64,000 bases of DNA from Chlamydomonas reinhardtii (taxonomy: Eukaryota; Chlorophyta; Chlorophyceae; Chlamydomonadales; Chlamydomonadaceae): NCBI RefSeq assembly GCF_000002595.2, contig NC_057015.1:2021932-2085931 (forward strand), in the 5' to 3' direction. The position numbers were made by a program, and so were the translations under genes. How positions within the stretch are numbered: the first letter of the stretch is position 1; every line of letters starts with the position of its first letter. The notes beneath the pieces are model-generated. The model was not told the origin of the DNA. It saw nothing but the letters and a program-made list of their open reading frames with translations, and ran no database searches. Positions 1 through 11,400 of this stretch are shown here, piece by piece.

Positions 1-926
1 GCTTGCAATCCCCGAGGCGTTGTCGAGGAGCGCACCACGAGGGACACTGTATTCTAGACTGCGGCCTACACGGTCACTTCACTTGTAGTAAAGCAGGCGG
101 CGGTGCAATGGGAACGTAGCTAAGAGTTCTGAACTTCGGGTGTTCATGGCCGCTGCATGTAGCAGGCAGGATGCAAGGTCGGGTTGGCAATTGTTGAAAG
201 ACTCATCGGCGCCGTACATCCGTGACTACTGGTCGGCGGGTAGGCCGGCCCAGCATGTTCCCGATTACCGGTGCGCCTGGAAAGCTTTGCCTTTCGCCTC
301 CGTAGCCCTTGTTGCCTTTGCTTGCAACTATCCGGCGGCATGGCTCTGCCATGGGAGAGGCACGCCGGACACGTCACCCTAACCTGCTGGCGGGGCGCTA
401 TAACACTTCTCGTGTAGGTACAGTAATGCCCATTCGTGCAGTTACCCCCTTTGAATCGTTCCCTACGTATGGCGGCGGAGCTTGCGCTCACACATCGTAA
501 CACGGCGCTTTGCACGGAAACCCCCGGGCTGCTGGGCGCTGCGCGCATCAAGTCAAAGCTGCGCATGAGCTCACCGATGATCAGCGCCAACCTAGCATTG
601 CACCACCACCTCCCCTGACCACCACGGCTGCATCACACCTCATGGTGAGGAACTGAGGGTACAAGGGTTCTACATCATCACCCAGCACCACGCGCAATGG
701 AAGGCAGGGTACGTCTCACACGTGGTGACGGAGCGGGACCAGCCAGTGCAGCTTCTCCTTGGTCGACAGCGTGCCTGGGCTTGCGCTGCAGCTTATTGCC
801 TCTTTCCTCTTTGTTGTCAGTCAGGACTGGGGAGTGGTGCATTAGGTCGGTGCATTCGTGCCGATTAGCGGCCCGCCCCGTCACGGACCGCGTTGACTGC
901 GGGGAAGGGCGGCGCGTCGACGGGTG

Positions 927-1012
927 GTACGGGCGCTGTGGGGCGGTACAGGGCTGTACAGGGCGGTACTAGGGGCGCCGAGACTGATCTTGCAACAATG
1001 TATGCTGTGTAC
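927..1012. promoter_or_regulatory. Cluster of five GTAC cores
   Basis: Five GTAC tetramers start at 927, 946, 956, 966 and 1009. Three of them (946, 956, 966) are phased exactly 10 bp apart within a short GGGC(G/T)GTAC imperfect repeat. GTAC is the invariant core of copper response elements read by CRR1. The helical phasing is seen directly; use as a CRR1 site is inference, and the cluster lies about 1 kb upstream of where the long CTH1 transcript should begin, so it may serve another gene. Confidence 0.35.
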
Positions 1013-1678
1013 AGGCTCACAAGCGAAGACAGCGAGCGTGGTTGCGCAATGCAAGCGGCCAGGAGAAAGCCGAGTCGCGACTTGAGCCCGGCAGGGGGGG
1101 GGTACACATCTCTGCGGGACAGCCGGACCAATCTGGCAATCGCCGCACGTAATCGCAAGTAGCGGCTCCACAGCTCTTGTTCTCTGCTATCCGTATTAAC
1201 AAATTTACATGCTCACTGCGTCCCACACAGTGAAACTCCGTTTTACGCGACAACGGCTTGACGGCACTTTGCTCAGCTGTTTGCTCAGCCGGCAATTCAC
1301 TGCGCTGGCATATCGCGCAATAAGCTACTGAACACACGTGTCTAGGTGGCCTACCAGGCCGGGAGCAGGTCCGCGGAGGGCGCGCAAACGACGCAGCTGC
1401 GCACGCGATTCAGGGATTCGCTCTGGCCTTTCGACACGCGGGCTAGCCTGTCACAGCAGCTCGGCCTATGTGCTGCGCCCAGCGCACTACTGGGCCGTGT
1501 GGATGATGAGCGGAGGAGCGTGCGAGCAGAACATGCGGAGACCCTCCGGGCGCCAGCTGCCGGCGCTTGACGCGCAAGGTTAGTTTTACCACTCTGGTCC
1601 ATGCGATGTGTAACAGGAGCTGTAGATGCATGCACTTGTGAGTTGCGGGCCAAATGAGCCCTGCGCAAGCGGTGTCCG

Positions 1679-1776
1679 GTACCGGCAGCGGTACCGTTGG
1701 GTCCGCCAGCCGCGTTCCGGCTTGTAGGGGCGCTTTTCCACGCCTGGGATTTTGGCCGCGGCAATCACGCCCGTAC
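1679..1776 (+). promoter_or_regulatory. Candidate copper response elements for the long CTH1 transcript
   Basis: GTAC cores start at 1679, 1691 and 1773; they are the last ones before the CTH1 start codon. The long copper-deficiency CTH1 mRNA is known to be about 1.1 kb longer at its 5' side than the normal one. Counting back from a short-transcript start near 3040, it should begin around 1900-2000, which places these cores about 150-300 bp upstream of it, a reasonable promoter distance. The spacing argument is inference; the motifs are visible. Confidence 0.4.
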
Positions 1777-1985
1777 TCTAGACGGGCACAGACATTGTAG
1801 CTTCGGTATGTGTATCGCTGTATAACGTCACATTCGTTAGAGGGGCGGCAGGCGGTAGCACCTCGAAGACCAGGCTACAGTAGTCACGACAGCTCATGCC
1901 GCACGGGGCGTCATGCATTATTTCGGCAGCCAGCCGCTACATCCAAGTCCCAACGCGAGCCTCGCCAACCTAAGAGTCATTTGCG

Positions 1986-3117
1986 GTGCAAGGGTGTAAA
2001 TGGATCCGCGGTTGGCGTCAGGGTTGGCGTGCAATGTCGACGGGTTGCCCATGTCTGTCTGGCACTGTTGGCTCGGCCTCTACTGGCATGCGGCACGCAA
2101 TGCATCGTATAGTGCACTATGTGCACTATGTGCAATTGACTGGTGGACTGGGCACTCAAATCTGGTTTTGCAATGCACAGGCTGGCACACATGCGCTGCA
2201 CTCGCTGCGCTGGATTGTCGGGTTGGAGTGGGCTAAGTTGATTCGTCAGGAGACGACTACGGACTACATTTTGCTGCTGCTGGGGCATGCGCCAAGTTTC
2301 GTGGTGCTAACGCTGGGTGCCCCTGCGCAAAAGCCCACGATATCCTCTCCAAGGGGTAAGTTGGACCAGCAGGGCCAGCGGGGCTTTTCGTCTGACACGC
2401 AATTGTAGGATGCTGCTGGTGCTCGAGCCTACAGCTGCATCGTGGCCACCACAGCACGGGCATGTGCCTTGCCTATCCTGCCCCTTGCCCCACGCCCTTG
2501 GCCCCTTCTCTGGACACTCCTATGCCGCAGGGGCCCAGCACCCCTTCACGTCCCGGCAGCCACCGCACCAGTGGCAGCGCAGCAGCAACAGCAATACAGC
2601 ATCTATACTTCTCTTTATCTACGCAGCAGCACAGCTCACTGGCGGCCAGGCTCGCCGGTGGGACTCTCGGCGACTCGCTTGCAACACCCATGGGTGTGCA
2701 CCGGACTGCGACTTGCGCAGATCCGTTTGGCGCTTTGGGTAAGCGATTCACAACACTATTAAGACAACTCAGTGCAGCAGCCAGCGCTAGAGCGCGCCGG
2801 CCCAAGCACTTGCGGGCATCGGGCTAGACTTGGGGACCCGGCGAGCAGACCCCGGCGAGCCAATTTCATGCAGCAGTCGATATCCGCGCCATCGCGCTGG
2901 CCTGGGGGCTGCTCGCGTTGGGGATTCGCCGGCGATCTGCGACGCAATGAGACTCCAGATCCTTGCATTGACGTGGGCGCCCCGCCCCCCAGACTTTCTG
3001 CGCTCGGCCCATCGCAGGGTCTGCTTAATAGGCTAGCTCGCTACTCCTATTCAGTCTGGTGATCTCTATACATCACCAGTGCTTCATTCAGTCAATTAGG
3101 TCATTTCAGCAGCAGCT
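1986..3117 (+). promoter_or_regulatory. CTH1 proximal promoter and extended 5' leader with upstream ORFs
   Basis: This 1.1 kb directly precedes the CTH1 start codon and contains several plus-strand ORFs, among them 1986-2408 (140 codons), 2317-2742 (141), 2462-2827 (121) and 2772-3062 (96). None resembles a known protein. In C. reinhardtii copper-deficient or hypoxic cells make a CRR1-dependent CTH1 mRNA about 1.1 kb longer at the 5' end, from which CTH1 protein is poorly made. ORFs in this position are the expected reason. The short-transcript promoter should lie in the last 100-200 bp; no clear TATA box was seen. Confidence 0.55.
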
Positions 3118-5046
3118 ATGGCCACCATGCTGAACAAGCGTGTTACCGGCGCCTTCGGCAAGCAGGCGCCGGTGCGCTCGGCCCGCGTCGCCGCTGTGCG
3201 CCCCAGCCGCAGCTCCGTCCGTGTGGCTGCTACCGCTGCTCCCCAGGAGGTTGAGGGCTTCAAGGTTATGCGCGACGGCATCAAGGTTGCTTCCGATGAG
3301 ACCCTGCTCACTCCTCGCTTCTACACCACCGACTTCGATGAGATGGAGCGCCTGTTCAGCCTGGAGCTGAACAAGAACATGGACATGGAGGAGTTCGAGG
3401 CGATGCTGAACGAGTTCAAGCTGGACTACAACCAGCGCCACTTCGTCCGCAACGAGGTGCGCAGGGTCACGCTTGTGGCAAGTGGTTTGGGATGGTGAAT
3501 TTGGGCTGGGTTTGAAGGCGCCGGTGGTAGATTTCTTGTCGCTGAAGGATGTCGCATCTTTCATCGCTTGCAGACCTTCAAGGAGGCCGCGGAGAAGATT
3601 CAGGGCCCCACCCGCAAGATTTTCATTGAGTTCCTGGAGCGCTCGTGCACTGCTGAGTTCTCGGGCTTCCTGCTCTACAAGGAGCTGGGTCGCCGCCTGA
3701 AGGCCACGAACCCTGTGGTCGCGGAGATCTTCACCCTGATGTCCCGTGACGAGGCCCGCCACGCCGGCTTCCTGAACAAGGCCATGTCCGACTTCAACCT
3801 GGCTCTGGACCTGGGTTTCCTGACCAAGAACCGCAAGTACACCTTCTTCAAGCCCAAGTTCATCTTCTACGCCACTTACCTGTCGGAGAAGATTGGCTAC
3901 TGGCGCTACATTTCTATCTACCGCCACCTGCAGCGCAACCCCGACAACCAGCTGTACCCGCTGTTCGAGTACTTCGAGAACTGGTGCCAGGACGAGAACC
4001 GCCACGGTGAGATACATCAACAGTGGGGTTCGTGTCAGGGTTGGTGCCATCACCTGATCCGCCTCCGCTGCCTGTTACCGCTGTTCGTACCTGCTCTGAC
4101 TGTGTCCCTGTCCCTTCACCTTTCCAGGTGACTTCTTCACCGCCGTGCTGAAGGCGCGGCCGGAGATGGTCAACGACTGGGCTGCCAAGCTGTGGTCGCG
4201 CTTTTTCTGCCTGTCGGTGTACATCACCATGTACCTGAACGACCACCAGCGCGACGCCTTCTACAGCTCTCTGGGCCTGAACACCACCCAGTTCAACCAG
4301 CACGGTGAGCAGCAGCGCGTGCCGATAAATCAGATCCACCGTCGCATGGCGAGGCACGGGCACTTTGGGGAATAAGGAGAGCGGTATAGCGAAAATCGCA
4401 GGCGGATGAAGCAGCGTGGGTGGGCTGGCACCTGAGAGTCATGGGCGGGTGGTCCACTGAAGCGGATAGGATATGTTACGCACGTTGGGAGGATATTGCG
4501 AGTCGGCTGTTCAGCTCAGCTCGAATGCGCAAATACAGGCCAAGCTGGCTAGAACATTCCTATCGACCCTGGCGTCTGACATTTCATTGTTTCCCTTCGC
4601 AGTGATCATCGAGACCAACAAGTCTACTGAGCGTATCTTCCCCGCTGTGCCGGATGTGGAGAACCCCGAGTTCTTCCGCCGCATGGACCTGCTGGTCAAG
4701 TACAACGCCCAGGTGAGGAACTGGGACAGCGGCCGGGGAAGGTGGGGGGTGATGTGGTGCAAAGATCGCGTGCAAATGGGTGCAACGTAGCGGCAATGAC
4801 CCATAAACTTGATGTGGCGATTTTTGTGTCCACGCGCTAGCCGTTGGATTGAATTGAAATGGCCCCGTTCTTCTTTCGCAGCTGGTGAACATCGGCAGCA
4901 TGAACCTGCCCAGCCCCATCAAGGCGATCATGAAGGCGCCCATTCTGGAGCGCATGGTCGCTGAGGTGTTCCAGGTGTTCATCATGACCCCTAAGGAGTC
5001 GGGCTCGTACGACCTGGATGCCAACAAGACCGCTCTGGTCTACTAA
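3118..5046 (+). CDS. CTH1: CTH1, Mg-protoporphyrin IX monomethyl ester (oxidative) cyclase
   Basis: Plastid di-iron cyclase subunit (AcsF/CHL27/CRD1 family) that forms the isocyclic ring of protochlorophyllide in chlorophyll synthesis. Five exons: 3118-3456, 3574-4006, 4128-4304, 4603-4712, 4882-5046; all junctions are GT-AG and keep phase, giving 407 residues. Residues 1 to about 40 are Arg/Ala/Ser-rich, a chloroplast transit peptide. The two iron-binding motifs are DEARH (172-176) and DENRH (253-257), each preceded by Glu-rich helices. The start follows the purine-rich CAGCAGCT context. The known paralogue CRD1 is induced by low copper while CTH1 is the copper-replete form; the sequence, length and upstream architecture match CTH1. 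A long GTAC-bearing upstream region suggests CRR1 control. Confidence 0.95.
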
Positions 5047-6071
5047 GCGGCTGGCGTACTAGCCTGCGGGAGCTGGGCGGCTGGATGTCGGAGTTTTGAG
5101 AGTGCTTTGGAGCTCGGCGGCGAGCAGCAGCTGTGTGTGGCAGCGTGTGTGTGCAGCAGCAAGTGTAGGTATACAGCCAGTGGCGCTGCTCGCTGGCGGC
5201 GCGGTGTCGTGTTGGGCGCCGTCCGACAGCGCCGCGGCGGCCCGCTGCCGTAGTCGACGCGGGTTGGTCACTCATCCAGGAGACGACCTCTCGAGTAGCT
5301 GATAGCTTGAGATGAGGGTTCTCTATGCGCAGACCTGGAGCGGCGGGTGCCGCATGCTTGGGTGCTGCAGCGGGGCATGTCGCTGTGCGTGCCGGTGCAG
5401 CCCTGGAGTGTTACGCAACGGAGCGGGCGCGTGAGCGTGAGGAGCGGGCATGGCGTAGGACTCGGACGGCGCGTGCTCTCCCATGTGTGTTATGAGCTGT
5501 GCGTCGCGGGCTTGTCTGTTTTGATTGTATGATATCCCTGTCGCGCGGCGTTTTGCAGGACCCGGTAATTTTGGTACGTTGCCGTGCCTCAACGCTGACG
5601 CAGGGACCTGTGAGGGTTGACTCGAAGAGCTCGAGGGCCCGTTTCTTGTGATTGTATGTTGTCTGAACGTTTCTTCGGAACACGCGGATGCGAATGCATT
5701 GGAGAGGAGAGGGAGTGAATTACCCGTCACATATATTGGGGGCGCCTATTGCCTAGGTTAGGCAAAGGTACGAAGCCGCGGCGTATGCACAACGCAATGC
5801 GGAAATTTTATGCGGCACGTGACCACGCAGTCCGGCCGTTGTGCAAATTGTTTGGAATCACGTCCATTCGACATGTCAGGGTCATCATATGGTCACCTTC
5901 CGCAGGTGCGCTGCGGCTCCGCATCGCGAGTGTGGCGTTGCGGTGTGTGTGTGGTGCTATCGCCTGGCCGGGCGCCCGGAGCGTGAGGAATGCGCATCAG
6001 CAAACTTCCAGCCAGCTAGTACAGTAATATCGGCGTTCGACCAGCCGCGCACTACTGCCCTGCCGTTGCAC

Positions 6072-6156
6072 ATTGTTTGCCGTCTTCTGGGGTCTGGGAA
6101 TTGGCTGCACCCTGCGGGACTTAACCAACCTGCCTTGACACTGTCCCATCGCACAC
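6072..6156. repeat. 85 bp direct repeat, copy A
   Basis: Nearly identical (about five differences) to 7653-7737 in the same orientation. It starts ATTGTTTGCC and ends TCCCATCGCACAC. Copy A lies just beyond the likely poly(A) site of the TPR gene and copy B inside one of its introns, so the two bracket the body of that gene. No terminal inverted repeats or clear target duplications were seen. Confidence 0.8.
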
Positions 6157-6205
6157 ATATACATACATCCGCCGGGGGGCCGCACTCCTGGGACGCACAG
6201 CACAG

Positions 6206-6210
6206 TTACA
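6206..6210 (-). terminator. Poly(A) signal of the TPR gene
   Basis: TTACA on the plus strand is TGTAA on the minus strand, the usual green-algal poly(A) signal. It lies about 80 bp beyond the stop codon of the minus-strand TPR gene. Confidence 0.5.
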
Positions 6211-6291
6211 CCTCTTCAAGTCAGAGAAGGATCCGCCAAACCACGATGCCGCCATTTGCGCCACTATCAGTGCACCTCCCTTGCATGCAAG

Positions 6292-8050
6292 TCAACTGCT
6301 GGGGCCTGCTGTTGCATCGGCTGCTGATGAGTCCGGCTGATCCGCACGCGTGGTATGCTGCCTGCCCACCGCCGTCCCGTCTCCTGCAATGCTTTGCCCT
6401 CCGGACCGTTGCCGCTTCGCCCCTGCCCCTCCGCGCCCCGAACCGTCGCTGCTGCTCACCAGCGCTCCTCCCGCACCCCCGCGCCCGCCGTCCTCCACTT
6501 CCGTCTCTCCGGGTGTCCCAGTTCCCCCGCCAGCATCCTTGACCACCGCCCGCACTCCGGGCCCCAGCGCGCGCTGCCGCTCCGCCAGCTGCGTCGCCTC
6601 CGCCAGCTCCTGCCGCACGGCCGCCAGCACCCCCGCGTCCGTGCATGGCTGCAGAGCATGTTGCAGCGGGGTGACGGGCGCACAGTCAGCACCCAGGCTG
6701 GCAGGCACAGCGCGCGGTCCGCACACGTAGCACGCTGGCTAATCATACGGCAATGAACGCGCGCATGTCGCGGCAACACCAGCACGCCGCTCTCCGCTGG
6801 CATGTGGCCGGCGCCCCACCTGCTGCATGGTCTCCAGCGCGCGTTCGTAGGATGCCTCCGCCAGCACCGGCTGTGGCGGTCACAGGTGTGACCATGCGGG
6901 CAGCGTGGTGCAATGCTTAGATGCAACAGCCAGCAACAGCCGATTCGCTTTTGTACATCCCGTTACAACAACTGCCAGCCGCAGCACAACGGAAGCTGTC
7001 AGTTACGCATACGCAACCTCCCTGAACAGCTGCAAGTCACAAGCACAAACACAATTTCACCTCGCCGAAGTTCATCTGCGCCCGTGCCAAGGTGACATGC
7101 GCGTCCGCCCATTGCGGCGTCAATTGCACCGCCCGCTCCGCCGCACGCACTGCCTCCCACGTGCTGCCCAACTGCAGGAGCACCTGCACCCAAGCACAAT
7201 GCGGCATGACAGGCTTTGAGGCTTCGCGACGCCGCACGCTTGCGTCACCCCAGTAGCCGAGCAAGCAGGCAAGCTAAATGGGCAGCTGGAGCCTGGAGGG
7301 GTGTGGCGGCTGGGTGCCGTGTCGCACCTGGGCGTGCAGCTCATGCAGCTCCGCATCTCCGGGCATCAGTCGCACCGCCTGAAGTAGCAGTGCCCGCGCC
7401 TCGGCAAACTTCCCTGATTCTGCCTGCTCCTGGCCCTGAGCCTGTGGGGCAACAGCGTTGCTTTACCTTTTCAGTCAGCCCGCCATCAGCGATATTGAAC
7501 TGTCACGCTCACTCGCCTGGCGTCGATACGTCTCTGCCCGTTCAGTGGACACGAACATTGAAACGACGGACACAGGCGGTACCCTGCGCGCCCAGCTGGT
7601 GGCCCATGCTTCACCACACAACCCTGACATCACCGCCCTGCCCGCCCTGCAAATTGTTTGCCATCTTCTGGGGTCTGGGAATTAGGTGCACCCTGCGGGA
7701 CTTCACCAACCTGCCTTGACACTGTCCCATCGCACACCCTGCCCGCCCCCACCACCCAATCCCTGCGACAGGGACCCTACGCACCTTCAAGGACAGCGCC
7801 AGCGCGATGGGGTCGGGCTCCTCGCTTGAATCTGGTCAAGGCGATGCGAAGTTTGGCTCTTGTTACCAGCCATACGAGGCAAGACTGCACGCGTAGGTGT
7901 TAGCGTGCCTCAGTGACGGTGTGCCCGGGTGTTGCGGTGCCTCGCAAACCCCTCGCAACCTTGCAGCCCCCACCCTCCCTGTGCACCTGGGGCGAAGGCA
8001 TCAAGCATCGATTTTTCTAGTTTGGACGTTCGAGGCTTTTTAGGTGGCAT
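6292..8050 (-). CDS. TPR protein resembling TTC33
   Basis: Six exons read right to left: 7987-8050, 7785-7831, 7328-7441, 7061-7183, 6820-6870, 6292-6648; all GT-AG with matching phases, giving 251 residues, close to the roughly 260 of animal TTC33. The N-terminus (MPPKKPRTSKLEKSMLDAFA) is basic. Residues about 38-132 form two to three tetratricopeptide repeats (for example LGSTWEAVRAAERAVQL and ADAHVTLARAQMNFGE), followed by a helical stretch (AAVRQELAEATQLAERQRAL) like the TTC33 helix after its repeats, then a Gly/Ser-rich tail. TPRs bind protein partners; the role of TTC33 is poorly known, so no pathway is proposed. The gene is divergent from the DUF760 gene. Confidence 0.8.
7653..7737. 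repeat. 85 bp direct repeat, copy B (intronic)
   Basis: Second copy of the 85 bp element at 6072-6156, same orientation, within the intron between 7442 and 7784 of the TPR gene. Because the gene is on the minus strand, the element is antisense to it. Confidence 0.8.
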
Positions 8051-8438
8051 GGCTTGCTATTGCAGCACTTGTGCTGTTGACTGCCAGGGTAAAGTCCTTC
8101 CGGAAAAGCGTCACAGCCAATACTGCGTGGCATACAATTGTGAGATATTATCTCGCGACAGCATTAAGCACAGGGCGCGAGGAGCTGACTGCCGGGAGTG
8201 CCGGCTGCAATGACCATCGCAATGAACCCATCTTCTAGAAGAACTACTGGCTGCCCTCGTTGCTTTTCCGGTGAGAGGTTGGCTGTGATATAAGTACCGG
8301 GAAATTACGTCAAGCCAACTGCTGAAACGTAGCACTTGGACGATTCGCAGCCCACATAATCGGCTGACCCTGAACCTGCCCTAGAAACGTTCGCGCCAGG
8401 CCCCTACTACGCCATTATCAAATTCTGCTGTAGTTGCA
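8051..8438. promoter_or_regulatory. Divergent promoter, TPR gene / DUF760 gene
   Basis: 388 bp separate the two start codons, so 5'UTRs and both promoters must share this stretch. No strong TATA box was recognised; a weak ATATAAG-like run lies near 8288 on the plus strand. Confidence 0.55.
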
Positions 8439-11400
8439 ATGATGCAGTCTTTGAACCGCCCTCCTGCGTGTACGCCGCGCGGTGTGCCATGCCTTCCCAA
8501 CCGGATGCCAGTGGCTCCGACCCGCGCCCTGACCGCTCGCCCCAGCCGTGCTTCGAAGCTAGTGGTTCATGCAGAGGCTAACGAATTTGGACTGGTAAGT
8601 GGACAGTGAGTCTGGGTGTCTTGCACACGTCACGCGTGCCAAATCACTCGGACCACAGGCGCGGGGCCTGGGCTCGCCTGTGGCTGCTCACAGCAGCCCA
8701 GGCCCAGGCCGTGGACGCGCCCCGGGTCTCGTGAAAACAACCAATTTAGGCCTGTGACAACTGATTAGCTCCCGGACTGCACGTCCCATGTGCATGAATC
8801 ATAGAGCTTCCGCACCGCTGACCGCACTGCTAACACCTAGCTTCACCACGCACCTACCCACGTGCAACTCAACCCCGCACCCCACATCCCGCGCGCCCTC
8901 CAGGCCCCCGCGCAGCCCAAGACGCCATATGGCGAGATGCTGCAGTATTACCTGCGCATGGAGCCGCACCTGTTCCGCACGGCCGTGGATAGCGAGCTGG
9001 CCAAGCTGCGCGATGAGAAGCGCGAGCGCCGCGCCAAGGAGGAGACGCTGGCGGCCAGCAGCGACGGCACCGAGCTGGCGCTGTACAAGTGAGCAGTAGC
9101 GGATGATGAGGAATGGGGATGTGGTTCGGGTTGACTGGGTGGGGTTTGGCGCGGTAAGGTGCGGGGAAGGGTGGGAGGCAAGGCAGATGTCATGAAACGA
9201 CGTTTTATGGCTGGTGAACGGTGCGGGCGGTGGCGGGGGAAGCGCTAGCCTGTTTTGCATCTACAAAACTCTGGAGGTACGCATGTTGTGCGGTGGGCGA
9301 ACCTGGCATGCTCTGGTTCAGGCCAGTCGCGGGAGTCAGTTAGCTCCAAGACTGTGAGACAGAGCGCTCGTCCAGCGGCAGCCCGCACTTCTTACAATGC
9401 CCTCCACGGGTGTGACCCTGCCTCCCTCCCGCCAGGCGCATGGAAGAGGTGCGGGCTCGCGAGGTGCGGTCCACGCTGGAGGACCTGATGTACGTGTCCA
9501 TCCTGGAGAAGTTCCTGCTGCTGGGGGTGGACATGCTGCCGCGCATGGACGGTGAGGGCCGGTGTGGGAGGGGGCGCGTGGGGGGAAGGCAGGTGCGGGA
9601 AGGCAGGTGCGGGAAGGCAGGTGCGGGAAGGCAGGTGCGGGAGGGCAGGTGCGGGAGGGCAGGTGTGTGGAAGCAGCCAGGATCAGGCGGCGGCGCTGCA
9701 AGCTTGAGAGCACTGGGATCAGTGGTCGGGGCAACGGTCCGGAGTCCGAGCCTGCGCCTCCCGCCTCTTCTGCTGTGCTCGCGCCTGCAGGCTTTGTGGA
9801 CCCGCCCAACACCAACCTCAAGGCGCTGACGGAGGGCATCCACAGCCGTGAGGCGCTGGAGCTGGTGCGGGAGCACCTGCTGCAGGTAGCTGGGGAGGGA
9901 GGGGGGGCTGGGCGGTGGTGGCGGGCTGGCTGTGTGCCTGTGTGCCCGTGTGGCCGATGCGTAGCCCCGTTTTACCCGCCCAGTCATGGGAGCTCTAAGA
10001 CTGGCGCCGCGCGGGGAGATGCCGGCGGATGTGCGCGTCATGGGTGTGGTGCGGGACAGCACAGGTCCACGGCTGTGCAGACACAAGGCAGGCTTGGGGG
10101 CCCCTCCACGCAAGGTCCCGCCCGCTGCATTGGTGCTGTCATACTCCACTACTCCTCTGCTCATCCCTGCTCGCCCCTGTGAAACCTGTGATTGCCACAC
10201 CCGCACCCCGCCAGATCATGGGCCCCACAGCCAGCGCCTACAGCACCGCCTACGTCAAGATGAGCAAATTCCAAATGGCGCAGGTGTGGGGTTGCACACA
10301 GGGACTGTTCATGCGGCGTGTCCGTGCCGCGGTACGGCAGCCGTGGCCAGGCTTGTGCCCGTAGCCCGGGGGTTACAAGGCATGGGTAGCGCACGGCTAC
10401 TGGCTGGGGCCTTGGACGGGTGTACAGTAATCAGCGCCGTATTCCTGCCACTGCCGCATAACCACTACCGTAACTGCAACCCCTCCTCCCCCATAGTACC
10501 CATTCGTTGGGCTTGAGCTTATACCCCCCCCCTATCACTTCATATTTGATACACACCATCCCATGGATGGCTACCCCCCCTCATCCCCGCACCTGCGCGC
10601 CTGCAGGTGTACGCCGCCAGTGTGATGTTCGGCTACTTCCTGCGGCGAGTGGATCAGCGCTTCCAGCTGGAGAAGGCGCTGGGCACACTGCCGCTCAGCA
10701 AGGAGGACGCCGTGGCGCGACTGGAGCGCCTGTTCGCGGCGGTGGGTAGGGGACTAGGGGTTGGGGGTTGGGGGTTGGAGCATGGGTTTAGGGGCTAGTC
10801 CGTGCCAAGCTCTCATGCAAGCGTTGGGGAATGGGTTTGGGAGGTAGCATGTTCCAAAGCCCAGGGTACCGTGGCTAAGACCTGGGACTGGAAGGGGCGT
10901 GGGCGGGTTGCTGGGCGTATCATAGCACAACAGCCGTATGAGCACCCATCCCAGGGTTTGTGCGGGCAGGGTTGGTGCAGGCAGGGTGAATTGACGCCTC
11001 GCTCAGGCTGAACGTAGGTTTGGGGTGCTTTGCGCAGCTGCTTTCCACACACGGCGGCCCAAAACCCTTCCTTCCCGTCCCCACCTCTCTACCTCGCCCC
11101 ATCCACTCCCGCCCCCCGCCCCCCGCCCCCCAGGCTGAGAGCGTGGAGGACAGTGACAACCCCGACAGCGCTGATGCCACCACCGTTGACCTGGACTCGC
11201 CGGCACCCACCGCACCCTCGCTGTCCAGCCTGGACGAAGACCCAGCCACCTGGGGGCTGCGCGAGAGCGCCCGCCGCGCCGCCAGCAGCGCCGGCGCCTC
11301 CAGCTCGGGGCCGGGCGCCGCGTCAGGGGCGGCGGGTGGCGCCAGCCCTCTGCAGGGCGGTGGCGGCAGCGGCAAGCCGGCCAAGGGCAAGAGCGCGCTG

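Larger units (their letters stand above)
1..1985. other. No supported gene; distal upstream region of CTH1
   Basis: No open frame here has recognisable protein features or a convincing splice-linked structure; the many short frames on both strands are what GC-rich algal DNA gives by chance. The stretch is unusually rich in GTAC tetramers (starts at 214, 418, 659, 709, 927, 946, 956, 966, 1009, 1102, 1679, 1691 and 1773), and none were found between 1777 and 3117. GTAC is the core bound by the SBP-domain copper regulator CRR1 in Chlamydomonas. It therefore probably holds distal control elements for CTH1, possibly also the end of a gene lying off the left edge. Confidence 0.55.
5047..6291. other. 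Convergent spacer: CTH1 3'UTR and end of the TPR gene
   Basis: About 1.2 kb between the CTH1 stop and the stop of the minus-strand TPR gene. The first 600-700 bp are probably CTH1 3'UTR, since the known 2 kb mRNA exceeds the 1.2 kb coding length, but no clear TGTAA signal was found. No gene-like ORF is present. The 3' side carries one copy of an 85 bp direct repeat and a minus-strand poly(A) signal. Confidence 0.6.

Noticed and set aside
3106-4053. 315-codon minus-strand frame opposite CTH1 exons 1-2
   Set aside because: It lies antisense to well-supported CTH1 exons and crosses an intron; composition (Val/Leu/Gln/His) is that expected from antisense of biased codons.
10742-10800. GGGGTTGGGGGTT run resembling telomere repeats
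   Set aside because: Too short and irregular, and not the TTTTAGGG repeat of Chlamydomonas; it sits in an ordinary intron.
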